In this document: piece by piece, positions 1 to 6,591 of the stretch
Position numbering within the stretch: the first letter of the stretch is position 1
How the letters are laid out: every line of letters begins with the position of its first letter
NCBI GenBank assembly: GCA_002368575.1
Contig: DFEA01000048.1
Coordinates: 1-7,934 of the forward strand
Direction: 5' to 3'
Origin: Lachnospiraceae bacterium UBA3814
Lineage (GTDB): Bacteria; Bacillota; Clostridia; Lachnospirales; Lachnospiraceae
DNA length: 7,934 nucleotides
Notes under the pieces: generated by a model
Told to the model about the DNA's origin: nothing
What the model saw: the letters and a program-made list of their open reading frames with translations, nothing else
The model's database searches: none
Program-made: the position numbers and the translations under genes

Positions 1-97
1 TTTTTATAGAAAACCTTTCAACCCTGTTTGAGCTCGCGCACTAAATTCCCTTGATAACTGTGAAGCGAGTTGTTGAAAGGTTTTCTGTTTATAAAAA
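1..97. repeat. Long imperfect inverted repeat (hairpin-forming), 97 nt
   Basis: Bases 8-22 (AGAAAACCTTTCAAC) are the exact reverse complement of bases 72-86. After a 4-nt bulge (87-90), bases 1-7 (TTTTTAT) pair with 91-97 (ATAAAAA), giving 22 paired positions. Inside the loop, CTCGC at 33-37 can also pair with GCGAG at 65-69. The ~49-nt loop and the absence of a T-tract directly after the right arm argue against an ordinary rho-independent terminator. It could be a small MITE-like element, a structured RNA or the tail of something upstream. The left arm starts at the window edge, so the repeat may extend further. Confidence 0.75.
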
Positions 98-131
98 TTG
101 CTTTAAGTTTAGTGAGTTGCAGCCGCGAAGA

Positions 132-193
132 GCCGGGCTTTCTTATGATCTGCATATCCCGCACAGCCTTGGGGTATTAAGCGATTGCCCCGG
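132..193 (+). repeat. Dispersed ~60-nt intergenic element, copy A (oriented toward the sensor kinase)
   Basis: This stretch aligns with the reverse complement of 5865-5920 at about 52 of 56 aligned positions, with a 4-nt gap (near 140) and a 2-nt gap (CG at 181-182). The conserved core runs from CTTATGATC through GCATATCCC, CACAGCCTT and GGTATTAAG to ATTGCCCCGG. The 3' part can fold into a hairpin, GGGG (171-174) with CCCC (188-191), around an ATTAAGCGAT loop. It lies about 130 nt upstream of the kinase start codon. No known riboswitch or named repeat was recognised. The repetition is seen directly; a regulatory role is inferred. Confidence 0.8.
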
Positions 194-310
194 AAACATT
201 GTTACCCGTGGATAATAACAGGTTAATGACCTTGTCCGTGAACGGTAAGCGTTGTAAGCGGTAAATATTAATGATAATATGTATCTGTCAGGGATCGTTC
301 GGCTTTAAAC

Positions 311-318
311 AAAGGAGG
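311..318 (+). promoter_or_regulatory. Ribosome binding site of the hybrid sensor kinase
   Basis: AAAGGAGG ends 6 nt before the ATG at 325. It decides the start: the frame is open further upstream, to an ATG at 271, but that codon has no Shine-Dalgarno sequence, and the extra 18 residues are not typical of a membrane protein N-terminus. Starting at 325 gives a lysine-rich MKKIKTGF followed directly by a membrane helix. Confidence 0.9.
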
Positions 319-324
319 TTGTGC

Positions 325-3159
325 ATGAAGAAAATAAAAACCGGCTTTTCCATCAGGCTTGCATTGGTACTGTCTGGGCTTCTTCTCTGTGCCAATCTGC
401 TGCTTGGCACCGTACTTACGGGTAATTCCACAGCCTCCATGAAAATGCTGATAGACAGCCGGATGTCTGATATTGCCAATTCCGCGGCGGATATGCTTGA
501 CGGAGACGATCTTGGGTCTCTGACAAAGGAGGACATGGGCTCCGAAAAGTATCAGAGGATCAACGATACGCTGGCGGTCTTTCAGAATAATATAGATCTC
601 AAATATATTTACTGCATAAGGGAAACAGAGGACGGCGAATTTGTATTTAGCGTTGATCCCACAATAGAGGACCCGGGAGAGTTCGGGGAGCCCGTGGTAT
701 ATACGGATGCCCTTTATAATGCCGCACGGGGGATCCCGTCTGTTGACAAAATGGCCTATACGGATGAATGGGGGCGCTTTTACAGTGCCTACAGCCCCGT
801 ATTCGATTCTGATAATAATGTTGCGGGGATCGTAGCTGTGGACTTTTCCGCCGACTGGTATGATGCCCAGATCGACAGGCAGAAGAGATCCATTGCGATC
901 TGTACGAGCCTTGAGATATTGTTTGGAGTGATGCTCCTTTGGGCTGCCACGGCAAGGTTCAGGAATCAGCTCAGGTCCGTTTCCTCCGATCTTAAGGAGG
1001 TAATGAAGGATGTGGAGGAGCTTAACCGTGTGATAGATCCCGAGTTTACCTCCGAAGGCAAAAGAGAAGCCCTGGAGGATAACATTCAGGAGCTTTCCGT
1101 GAGTATCCGCAGGATAAGGGACGACCTGAGGGAATATACCGGAAACCTTAATTCCCAGGCAAACAGCATGGTCACCGCCCTTTCCTCAGAATACCGCAGC
1201 GTGTATTATGTGAATCTTGACAGGGATGAGGGGATATGCTACCGGGCTCACTCTCATATTGACAACGGTCTCAGAGAGGGGGAGCATTTTTCCTACCGTA
1301 AGACGCTGACAGCCTATGCGGAGGATTATGTAACGGAAGAGTTCAGGGATGCCTTTATTGAGTTCACGGACATCGCTTCTATAAGGAAGGAACTGGAAAA
1401 CGAAAGGATCATAACCTTCCGGTATACTGTAAACAGAAATGACCAGGAATCCTATGAAATGATAAAGATGGCAGGTGTAAGGGATCCTGAGGACAGAGAT
1501 GATCATATAATACATGCCGTGGGAATGGGCTTTGCCGACGTAGATGCGGAGACCCGCCAGGCAATGACGCAGAGCCGGGCTCTGAGTGACGCCCTTACGG
1601 CCGCCCAGGGAGCGAATAAGGCCAAGACCGCGTTTTTATCGAACATGAGCCATGAGATCCGTACGCCCATGAACGCTATCATAGGCCTTGACCGCATCGC
1701 CCTGAGCGACCCCGCGATATCGGACTCTACCAGAGAGTACCTTGAGAAGATAGGCGTGTCCGCGGAGCATCTCCTTGGCATTATCAATGATATCCTGGAT
1801 ATGTCACGCATTGAGGCAGGCAGGATGGTGCTTAAGAACGAGCTGTTTTCACTGCATGCTCTTCTTGAGCAGATCAATGTGCTGATAGGCGGTCAATGCA
1901 GGGAAAAGGGGATAAAATGGACCCGCACCCTTTCCGGGGATGTGAAGGATAATTATATAGGGGACGATGTCAAGCTTAAACAGGTGCTTTTGAACATTCT
2001 GGGCAATGCGGTAAAATTCACCCCTTCAGGAGGCGAGATATCGTTCGATGTGGAGAAGACCGCAAATTACAATAAAAAGACCACCCTATGCTTTACGGTC
2101 TCTGATACCGGGATAGGCATGGACAGTGATTTCCTGCCGAAGCTTTTTGAGCCCTTCAGCCAGGAGGACCCGTCAACCAAAACGAAGTACGGAAGTACGG
2201 GACTCGGGATGTCCATCACAAAAAGTATCGTGGAAATGATGAACGGAGATATCAGAGCGGAGAGCGAAAAAAACGCAGGGACTACCTTTAAGGTAACGAT
2301 AACGCTCAGTGATTCGGAACAGGATAAGGAGGAGGAGGGAGAGCTTGACCCTAAGGAGATGAACGTACTCATCGTTGATGATGATCCCCTGGATGCGGAT
2401 TACGCAGGGCTTGAGCTTGAAAACGCGGGCATAACCTCGGAAAAGGCCCTTTCCGGCGCACAGGCGCTTGAAATGGTCAGGATAAAAAACGCCCGCAGGG
2501 AGGCCTATAACCTTATACTGATGGACTGGAAGATGCCGGAAATGGACGGGCTTGAGACCACGAGGCAGATACGCTCCGCCATAGGCGATGAATCGGCCAT
2601 AGTCATCCTCACCTCCTATCAGTGGGAGGAGATACAGACAGAGGGTATTGAAGCGGGAGTCGACGGCTTTACCGTAAAGCCCTTAAGAGCGGATATGGTG
2701 CTGAGCCAGTTTAAGCAGGCGATCCTCAAAAGAGCGAAAAACTGCGAGGTCAAAGCGGAGCTTAAGGGAAGACGCGTACTCATGGCGGAGGACATGGATA
2801 TTAACGCGGAGATCATCATTATGATCCTGAGCATGAGGGATATAAAGGCTGATCACGCGGCAAACGGAAAAATTGCGGTTGAGATGTTTGCGCAGAAGCC
2901 GGAGGGCTATTACGATGCTGTTTTAATGGATATGAGGATGCCGGAGATGGACGGACTGGAAGCGACAAAGGCCATCAGGAGCATGGACCGGGCTGATGCC
3001 GGGACCATACCCATAATTGCTCTTACCGCAAACGCCTTTGACGAGGATGTTCAGAGAAGCCTGCAGGCAGGCCTTAACGCCCATCTCAGTAAGCCCATAG
3101 AGCCTGAGAGCCTTTTTGAAACGCTGGAAAGCCTTATCAGGCCGTCAAATGACATTTAA
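325..3159 (+). CDS. Membrane-bound hybrid sensor histidine kinase, CACHE-like sensor and two receiver domains
   Basis: A 944-residue hybrid kinase that should sense an extracellular signal, autophosphorylate on histidine and pass phosphate to its own receivers. Order seen: membrane helix (about 10-31); extracellular region (about 32-187) ending in a DEWGRFYSAYSPV...GIVAVDFS stretch typical of CACHE/PDC sensors; second helix (about 188-211); coiled linker; a probable PAS-like cytoplasmic region (about 290-425); HisKA with SHEIRTPMN (His443); HATPase with N-box Asn561, DTGIGM (Asp594) and GLGM (from 626); receiver 1 (acidic triplet 685-687, phosphoacceptor Asp734, Thr763, Lys785); receiver 2 (Glu822/Asp823, Asp869, Thr901, Lys923). 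Kinase and both receivers keep all key residues. No HPt domain is present, so further relay would need a separate HPt protein. The ligand cannot be read from sequence. The only downstream neighbour on this strand is a broken GGDEF gene, so the output is unknown; a c-di-GMP link is inference from context. Confidence 0.95.
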   Translation: MKKIKTGFSIRLALVLSGLLLCANLLLGTVLTGNSTASMKMLIDSRMSDIANSAADMLDGDDLGSLTKEDMGSEKYQRINDTLAVFQNNIDLKYIYCIRETEDGEFVFSVDPTIEDPGEFGEPVVYTDALYNAARGIPSVDKMAYTDEWGRFYSAYSPVFDSDNNVAGIVAVDFSADWYDAQIDRQKRSIAICTSLEILFGVMLLWAATARFRNQLRSVSSDLKEVMKDVEELNRVIDPEFTSEGKREALEDNIQELSVSIRRIRDDLREYTGNLNSQANSMVTALSSEYRSVYYVNLDRDEGICYRAHSHIDNGLREGEHFSYRKTLTAYAEDYVTEEFRDAFIEFTDIASIRKELENERIITFRYTVNRNDQESYEMIKMAGVRDPEDRDDHIIHAVGMGFADVDAETRQAMTQSRALSDALTAAQGANKAKTAFLSNMSHEIRTPMNAIIGLDRIALSDPAISDSTREYLEKIGVSAEHLLGIINDILDMSRIEAGRMVLKNELFSLHALLEQINVLIGGQCREKGIKWTRTLSGDVKDNYIGDDVKLKQVLLNILGNAVKFTPSGGEISFDVEKTANYNKKTTLCFTVSDTGIGMDSDFLPKLFEPFSQEDPSTKTKYGSTGLGMSITKSIVEMMNGDIRAESEKNAGTTFKVTITLSDSEQDKEEEGELDPKEMNVLIVDDDPLDADYAGLELENAGITSEKALSGAQALEMVRIKNARREAYNLILMDWKMPEMDGLETTRQIRSAIGDESAIVILTSYQWEEIQTEGIEAGVDGFTVKPLRADMVLSQFKQAILKRAKNCEVKAELKGRRVLMAEDMDINAEIIIMILSMRDIKADHAANGKIAVEMFAQKPEGYYDAVLMDMRMPEMDGLEATKAIRSMDRADAGTIPIIALTANAFDEDVQRSLQAGLNAHLSKPIEPESLFETLESLIRPSNDI

Positions 3160-3825
3160 AGGACAGGACCCCGGATCTCGGATTTTTATTATGTAGGCAT
3201 AGATAATTATTCCGCGATCACCTCCATGATAGAATATCTGCATAAGACTCTGGGGATCTGCTCCTTCTGGTTCCTTATGGGACCCGTGGATAATTATGAA
3301 AGCCAGATGCGTACACAGGGGCTCAGGGATTACTGTGAAAAGAACGGCCTGCCCTGCGGGAGGGAAAGGTTTTACGCGGAAAGCTACGCAATAGAAAGCG
3401 GGATCCATGGCTTTGACAATCTTGATATCGCGGCCTATATGAGCCCCTCACTGACTACGGTGGATCAGCTCAGGCATACAATGGGCGGGGCCTGCATCGG
3501 TCTGATGGAAAGGATATGGAGGGGAGAGGACGCCCCGGAAAGAAGCTTGAATATCTTAATCAGATGCTCTCCGGTACGCTTCGGAGGAGATGAGTTTCTG
3601 ATCGTTACTCCCGCTGAAAGCAGAGAGGAGGTCACGGAGCTTATAGAAGCTATTTTGAGGTCCATTGCCGAAGAAGCAGATAAGAGAAGCTTTCCGGATG
3701 TGCCAGGGGTAAGTACCGGCTTTGTGCTGACCGATCCTGAGGAGAGGCTTACGTTAAATGATTATGTTGAGGAGGCCGACAGGCTTATGTATAATGATAA
3801 AAGGAGTCGGAAATCAGGCAGGTGA
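3160..3825 (+). pseudogene. Remnant of a LacI-type sensor/GGDEF (diguanylate cyclase-like) protein, internally deleted
   Basis: Translation in the frame following the kinase stop gives YYVGIDNYSAITSMIEYL, then GPVDNYESQMR and IESG, typical of the middle of a LacI/periplasmic-binding-like domain. It continues with GFDNLDIAAYMSPSLTTVDQ, from that domain's C-terminal end, and then RFGGDEFLIV with a GGDEF-domain C-terminus (STGFVLTDPEE...EEADRLMYNDK). Missing: the N-terminal part of the sensor, roughly 75 residues between IESGIH and GFDNL (junction near 3409-3414), and the first half of the GGDEF domain including its metal-binding Asp and NDTYGH-like region (junction near 3535-3580). Near the second junction another frame reads KKLEYLNQMLSGTLR, suggesting a frameshift or a further breakpoint. 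The first in-frame ATG (3226) has no ribosome binding site. Although open to the TGA at 3823, it cannot encode an active cyclase. Domain identities are confident; the deletion history is inferred. A short expressed protein cannot be excluded. Confidence 0.78.
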
Positions 3826-3837
3826 AGGGCCCTGTCG

Positions 3838-5751
3838 TTACCGCAGAACAGGTTGGGGCTGCTTGAGCCAGAGGCTTTGGAACCTGTCCGCGGGCAGAGG
3901 CTTTGAATACAGAAAGCCCTGGAAATAATCACAGCCGATGCTTTTCATGAGAGCCGCCATATGCTCGTCCTCTATACCCTCGGCAGTGATCGCAAAGCCC
4001 ATATGCCTGAAGGCCTGTATCATCATCGGAAGCAGCTCATCGGGATTCCTGCAATAATCCCATACAAGCTCCATATCAAGCTTTATACAGATGAAAGGAC
4101 ATTTTTTAAGCCTTGAAAGGTTAGAGTACCCGGTTCCGTAGTCATCGAGCACAAACTTAAAGCCCTTGTCCGAAAGCGCTTCGATCTGCTTCTGGAAGAA
4201 AACGTCGTCCACCATGGATTCCTCGGTGATCTCAAGATGAACCATCTGCGGATCGACACCGTATTTTAAGGCTAAGGAGGCATAGCTTTCCGCAAGATCG
4301 GAGCGCAGAAACTGAAGCGGTGAAAGGTTCACATTGATCCATTCAATGCCGAGGCTCCCAAGATCATTCTCCTTAATGAAACGGCAGGTCTTTTCAAACA
4401 CCTGTTCACCCAGGTTGTTGATCATGCCGCTGCTTTCGGCCACTGGGATAAAGACAGAGGGAGGAATGATCGTGCCGCTGTGATCGCGGATGCGCGAAAG
4501 CGCCTCGGCTCCTATGATCCTTCCGCTTTCCGCATCGATAAGAGGCTGTAAAAAAACCTCTATGCTTTTTGTTTCAACAGCCTCTTCAAAGCATCTTTTT
4601 ACATCGATCCGTTCTCTGGCATCAGTAAAATCCTTCTCTGTAACGTTTACCGGAAGGTGGTCGTCGATGGAATCAGCCTTATCAAGGGCTGCGGCCATGG
4701 AACTGAGTATGAGGTCGGTGGAAAGCTCTTCCGCGGGCAGATCCATTGCGGCAAAGTTTACATTAAGATACAGCTCGGCGCTTTTGGAGATCCACGGGCT
4801 CAGAAAACGGCTGCGTATGGCAGTACGCATGGCTTCGGTGTCCATCTGTGTATCCCCGGCTATGACAAAGCGTCCTCTGGATACATAAAATACAGGTCTA
4901 TTCGGGAAGGTGTGGGCAAGCCACCCTCCGATAAGGAAAAGCCCCTCCTCAATATGCCGTGATCCGTAGATATCGACCATTTCCCCGTATTTATGAAGGA
5001 TGATGCCGAAAAATCTCCTGCCGCGGTTTGCGCCGTGCTCCTCGATGTATTGCCTGAGGGCCTGTCTGTTGAAGGTCCTGGTCTGCTGATCAAGACAGAA
5101 TTCGGGGTTTTCTATATTAAGATATACAACCAACAGTGCCATAAGACAGAAGGTATCCATGAGCAGATAGCTTGGGAGCATGTAGCGGATCACAAGGCCT
5201 ATCAGGATGATAAGACTGGAGAACAGCAGACTCAGGGTCTCCTTTTTCCTGACATGGGCTCTGTCCCTTAGTATAAGGGCAATGAAGGATAATATAAGGT
5301 AGAACAGGGAGCAGGCATAGAGCAGAGGGTACATGGTCCCCGCGTGGTAGCCGCTTTCATCGATATAGAAGACGGATCCGGAAACAGGGGAGATAACGGT
5401 AAAGAAAAGGCACAGGATAAGCGGCAGCGCCGAAAAGAGAATGAAGCCCCTGTTCTGGAAGATAGCAAAACGCAGAGCGCTTACCGTAAATATGAATATT
5501 GCATGGGAGCGTATAAAGAAAAAGGCAAAAAAGAGCATATTTAAAAGGTATGTCAAAAAAAGCCCGAAGCGCGGGGGATCATTATCAACGGCGCTTGAAA
5601 GAATGTCAAGGATCAGCGCCAGGGTCTCTATCGCGATAAGCCGGATAAAAAGCCTGTTTCTGCGGATATCAAGGACCGGCAGCGAGAAATAGGAGACAAG
5701 GATTATAAAGAGTATAAGAAATGTCGGGAAAATAAAGCTGAAATTCCACAT
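3838..5751 (-). CDS. Multi-pass membrane c-di-GMP phosphodiesterase (degenerate GGDEF plus EAL)
   Basis: A 637-residue protein predicted to hydrolyse cyclic di-GMP to pGpG at the membrane. Residues 5-212 hold seven or eight hydrophobic segments (about 5-24, 35-53, 63-80, 82-96, 103-122, 142-161, 172-190, 194-212), a likely membrane sensor. Residues about 220-365 resemble a GGDEF domain that has lost its active site: RGRF (292-295) stands where GGDEF should be, so no cyclase activity is expected. The EAL domain (about 385-630) appears intact: EAL at 416-418, Asn475 in NVNLSP, Glu507 in HLEITE, Asp536-Asp537 in DDYGTGYSN, Lys557 in IKLD, Glu591 in TAEGIE and Gln611 in YFQGF. The start is supported by AGGAGG 5 nt upstream. 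The gene is convergent with the GGDEF remnant, with only 12 nt between the two stops and no clear terminator. It has its own promoter (5826-5854). The sensed signal is unknown. Confidence 0.93.
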   Translation of the reverse strand: MWNFSFIFPTFLILFIILVSYFSLPVLDIRRNRLFIRLIAIETLALILDILSSAVDNDPPRFGLFLTYLLNMLFFAFFFIRSHAIFIFTVSALRFAIFQNRGFILFSALPLILCLFFTVISPVSGSVFYIDESGYHAGTMYPLLYACSLFYLILSFIALILRDRAHVRKKETLSLLFSSLIILIGLVIRYMLPSYLLMDTFCLMALLVVYLNIENPEFCLDQQTRTFNRQALRQYIEEHGANRGRRFFGIILHKYGEMVDIYGSRHIEEGLFLIGGWLAHTFPNRPVFYVSRGRFVIAGDTQMDTEAMRTAIRSRFLSPWISKSAELYLNVNFAAMDLPAEELSTDLILSSMAAALDKADSIDDHLPVNVTEKDFTDARERIDVKRCFEEAVETKSIEVFLQPLIDAESGRIIGAEALSRIRDHSGTIIPPSVFIPVAESSGMINNLGEQVFEKTCRFIKENDLGSLGIEWINVNLSPLQFLRSDLAESYASLALKYGVDPQMVHLEITEESMVDDVFFQKQIEALSDKGFKFVLDDYGTGYSNLSRLKKCPFICIKLDMELVWDYCRNPDELLPMMIQAFRHMGFAITAEGIEDEHMAALMKSIGCDYFQGFLYSKPLPADRFQSLWLKQPQPVLR

Positions 5752-5761
5752 AGGCGCCTCC

Positions 5762-5782
5762 TCTCAGAACCTGAAACTGAGA
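5762..5782 (-). promoter_or_regulatory. Leader hairpin next to the EAL gene ribosome binding site
   Basis: TCTCAG (5762-5767) and CTGAGA (5777-5782) are perfect complements around a 9-nt loop. In the mRNA (minus strand) the 3' arm runs into the GAGAGGAGG ribosome binding region, so folding could limit ribosome access. Further up the same leader, AAAGGC (5791-5796) pairs with GCCTTT (5813-5818), and GGTAAA (5801-5806) can alternatively pair with TTTACC (5816-5821). The pairings are seen in the sequence; any regulatory switching is inference. Confidence 0.4.
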
Positions 5783-5825
5783 AACCGGGGAAAGGCTTAC
5801 GGTAAATTAATTGCCTTTACCCTGA

Positions 5826-5854
5826 ATTATAAATCGAAACGGAGCCTGTGTCCA
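5826..5854 (-). promoter_or_regulatory. Sigma-A-type promoter for the EAL gene
   Basis: On the minus strand, TGGACA (5854-5849, one mismatch to TTGACA) is followed by a 17-nt spacer and a perfect TATAAT (5831-5826). Transcription would start near 5819, giving a leader of about 68 nt before the ATG at 5751. The conserved repeat copy B ends about 10 nt upstream of the -35 box, so it lies outside the transcript, where an activator or repressor could act. Confidence 0.75.
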
Positions 5855-5864
5855 TATGTTAAAG

Positions 5865-5920
5865 CCGGGGCAATCTTAATACCTCAAGGCTGTGTGGGAT
5901 ATGCTGATCATAAGCCCGCC
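5865..5920 (-). repeat. Dispersed intergenic element, copy B (oriented toward the EAL gene)
   Basis: Read on the minus strand, this is the near-identical partner of 132-193, with about 4 mismatches over 56 aligned positions. It keeps CTTATGATC, GCATATCCC, CACAGCCTTG, GGTATTAAG and ATTGCCCCGG, but lacks the CG after GGTATTAAG and 4 nt near its 5' end. Its orientation relative to the EAL gene matches that of copy A relative to the kinase gene. Confidence 0.8.
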
Positions 5921-5953
5921 GGGTTTATGAGGGTATTAAGCGATCACCCCGAT
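5919..5953 (+). repeat. Shortened copy C of the intergenic element (oriented toward the metallopeptidase gene)
   Basis: GCCGGG, TTTATGA, GGGTATTAAGCGAT and CCCCGA follow the two ends of copy A in order but lack the central GCATATCCC...CACAGCC segment. GGGT (5931-5934) can pair with ACCC (5946-5949) around ATTAAGCGATC. Compared with copy A the T·G closing pair becomes T-A, so pairing is maintained. Copies B and C are head to head and share a GC-rich centre, where ATAAGCCC (5910-5917) pairs with GGGTTTAT (5921-5928). It ends about 25 nt before the ATG at 5979. Confidence 0.55.
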
Positions 5954-5978
5954 CATTTGTATCTTAGCGAGGACCGAA

Positions 5979-6542
5979 ATGAACACAGATTATGAGCTTA
6001 GGATAATAAAAAGCAGGCGAAAGACCATCGCGCTGCAGGTAAAGGATGATAGGACGGTCATCGTGAAGGCACCGTACCGTGTATCCATGAGCTTCATAAG
6101 GAGCTTTGCCTCCTCACATGAGAGGTGGATACAGAAAAGGCTTTCCGAGATGAAGGAGCGTATTGAGAATGCGGGAGAGCCTCTTTCACGGGAGGAGCTT
6201 TCAGAGCTTTACAGAAGGGCCCGTGCCCACATCCCCGGACGGGTCGGGTATTATGCGGAAAGGCTCGGTGTGAGCTATGGGAGGATCACGATACGAAAGC
6301 AGAGAACCCGCTGGGGAAGCTGCTCCTCAAAGGGCAATCTGAATTTCAACTGTCTCCTGATGCTGACTCCGCAGGAGGTTATAGACAGTGTGGTGGTGCA
6401 TGAGCTGTGCCACAGGAAGGAGATGAACCATTCCGCAAGGTTCTATGAGGAGGTATTAAAGGTGTTTCCGCAGTATAATGTCTGGGACAGGTGGCTTAAG
6501 GAAAACGGCCCGGGTATACTTCTGAGGGGAGAAGGAAGCTGA
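5979..6542 (+). CDS. YgjP/DUF45-type zinc metallopeptidase
   Basis: A 187-residue soluble protein of the YgjP-like (DUF45, M48-related) family. The N-terminal half has the family's beta-strand pattern (YELRIIKSRRKTIALQV, then VIVKAPYRVS) and a basic helix with WIQKRL. The C-terminal half has the hallmark QRTRWGSCSSKGNLNFN followed by the zinc site: HELCH with His141, Glu142 and His145, and a third ligand His151 in NHSARFY. All catalytic residues are present and the length is normal for the short Firmicute form. The physiological substrate of the family is poorly known. The start has AGGA about 6 nt upstream. Sense-strand continuity and the 49-nt gap to the ATPase gene suggest co-transcription. 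No signal peptide or membrane segment is visible, so it should be cytoplasmic. Confidence 0.9.
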   Translation: MNTDYELRIIKSRRKTIALQVKDDRTVIVKAPYRVSMSFIRSFASSHERWIQKRLSEMKERIENAGEPLSREELSELYRRARAHIPGRVGYYAERLGVSYGRITIRKQRTRWGSCSSKGNLNFNCLLMLTPQEVIDSVVVHELCHRKEMNHSARFYEEVLKVFPQYNVWDRWLKENGPGILLRGEGS

Positions 6543-6591
6543 AAAAGGATACGGAAGGATCAGAAAGGCACGGATCAAAGGGTGACAGGCT

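Noticed and set aside
8..86. Integron attC-like site: GTTGAAA and TTTCAAC resemble core and inverse core sites.
   Set aside because: Neither fits GTTRRRY/RYYYAAC fully, and the pairing extends outward from the cores instead of inward. No integrase or cassette structure is present.
145..180. An 11-codon reading frame in repeat copy A (MICISRTALGY) with a counterpart in copy B (MISISHTALRY), suggesting a leader peptide.
   Set aside because: All three base differences within it change an amino acid, there is no ribosome binding site before either ATG, and in copy B it lies upstream of the mapped promoter. The DNA or RNA sequence is conserved rather than the peptide.
252..280. Possible kinase promoter TTGTAA-N17-TAATAT.
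   Set aside because: The -10 box matches only 4 of 6 positions, and better -10 boxes nearby have the wrong spacing. No convincing kinase promoter could be fixed.
271..324. Longer kinase start at ATG 271.
   Set aside because: It lacks a Shine-Dalgarno sequence, whereas ATG 325 has AAAGGAGG at ideal spacing and gives a normal membrane-protein N-terminus.
3826..3890. AGGGCCCT palindrome and ACAGGTT/AACCTGT pairing near the convergent stops as a bidirectional terminator.
   Set aside because: The stems are short, the second pair lies inside the EAL coding region, and no T-tract follows on either strand.
4490..5692. Several plus-strand open frames of 66-132 codons opposite the EAL gene.
   Set aside because: They lie antisense to a protein with clear conserved motifs, have no recognisable domains, and look like shadow frames.
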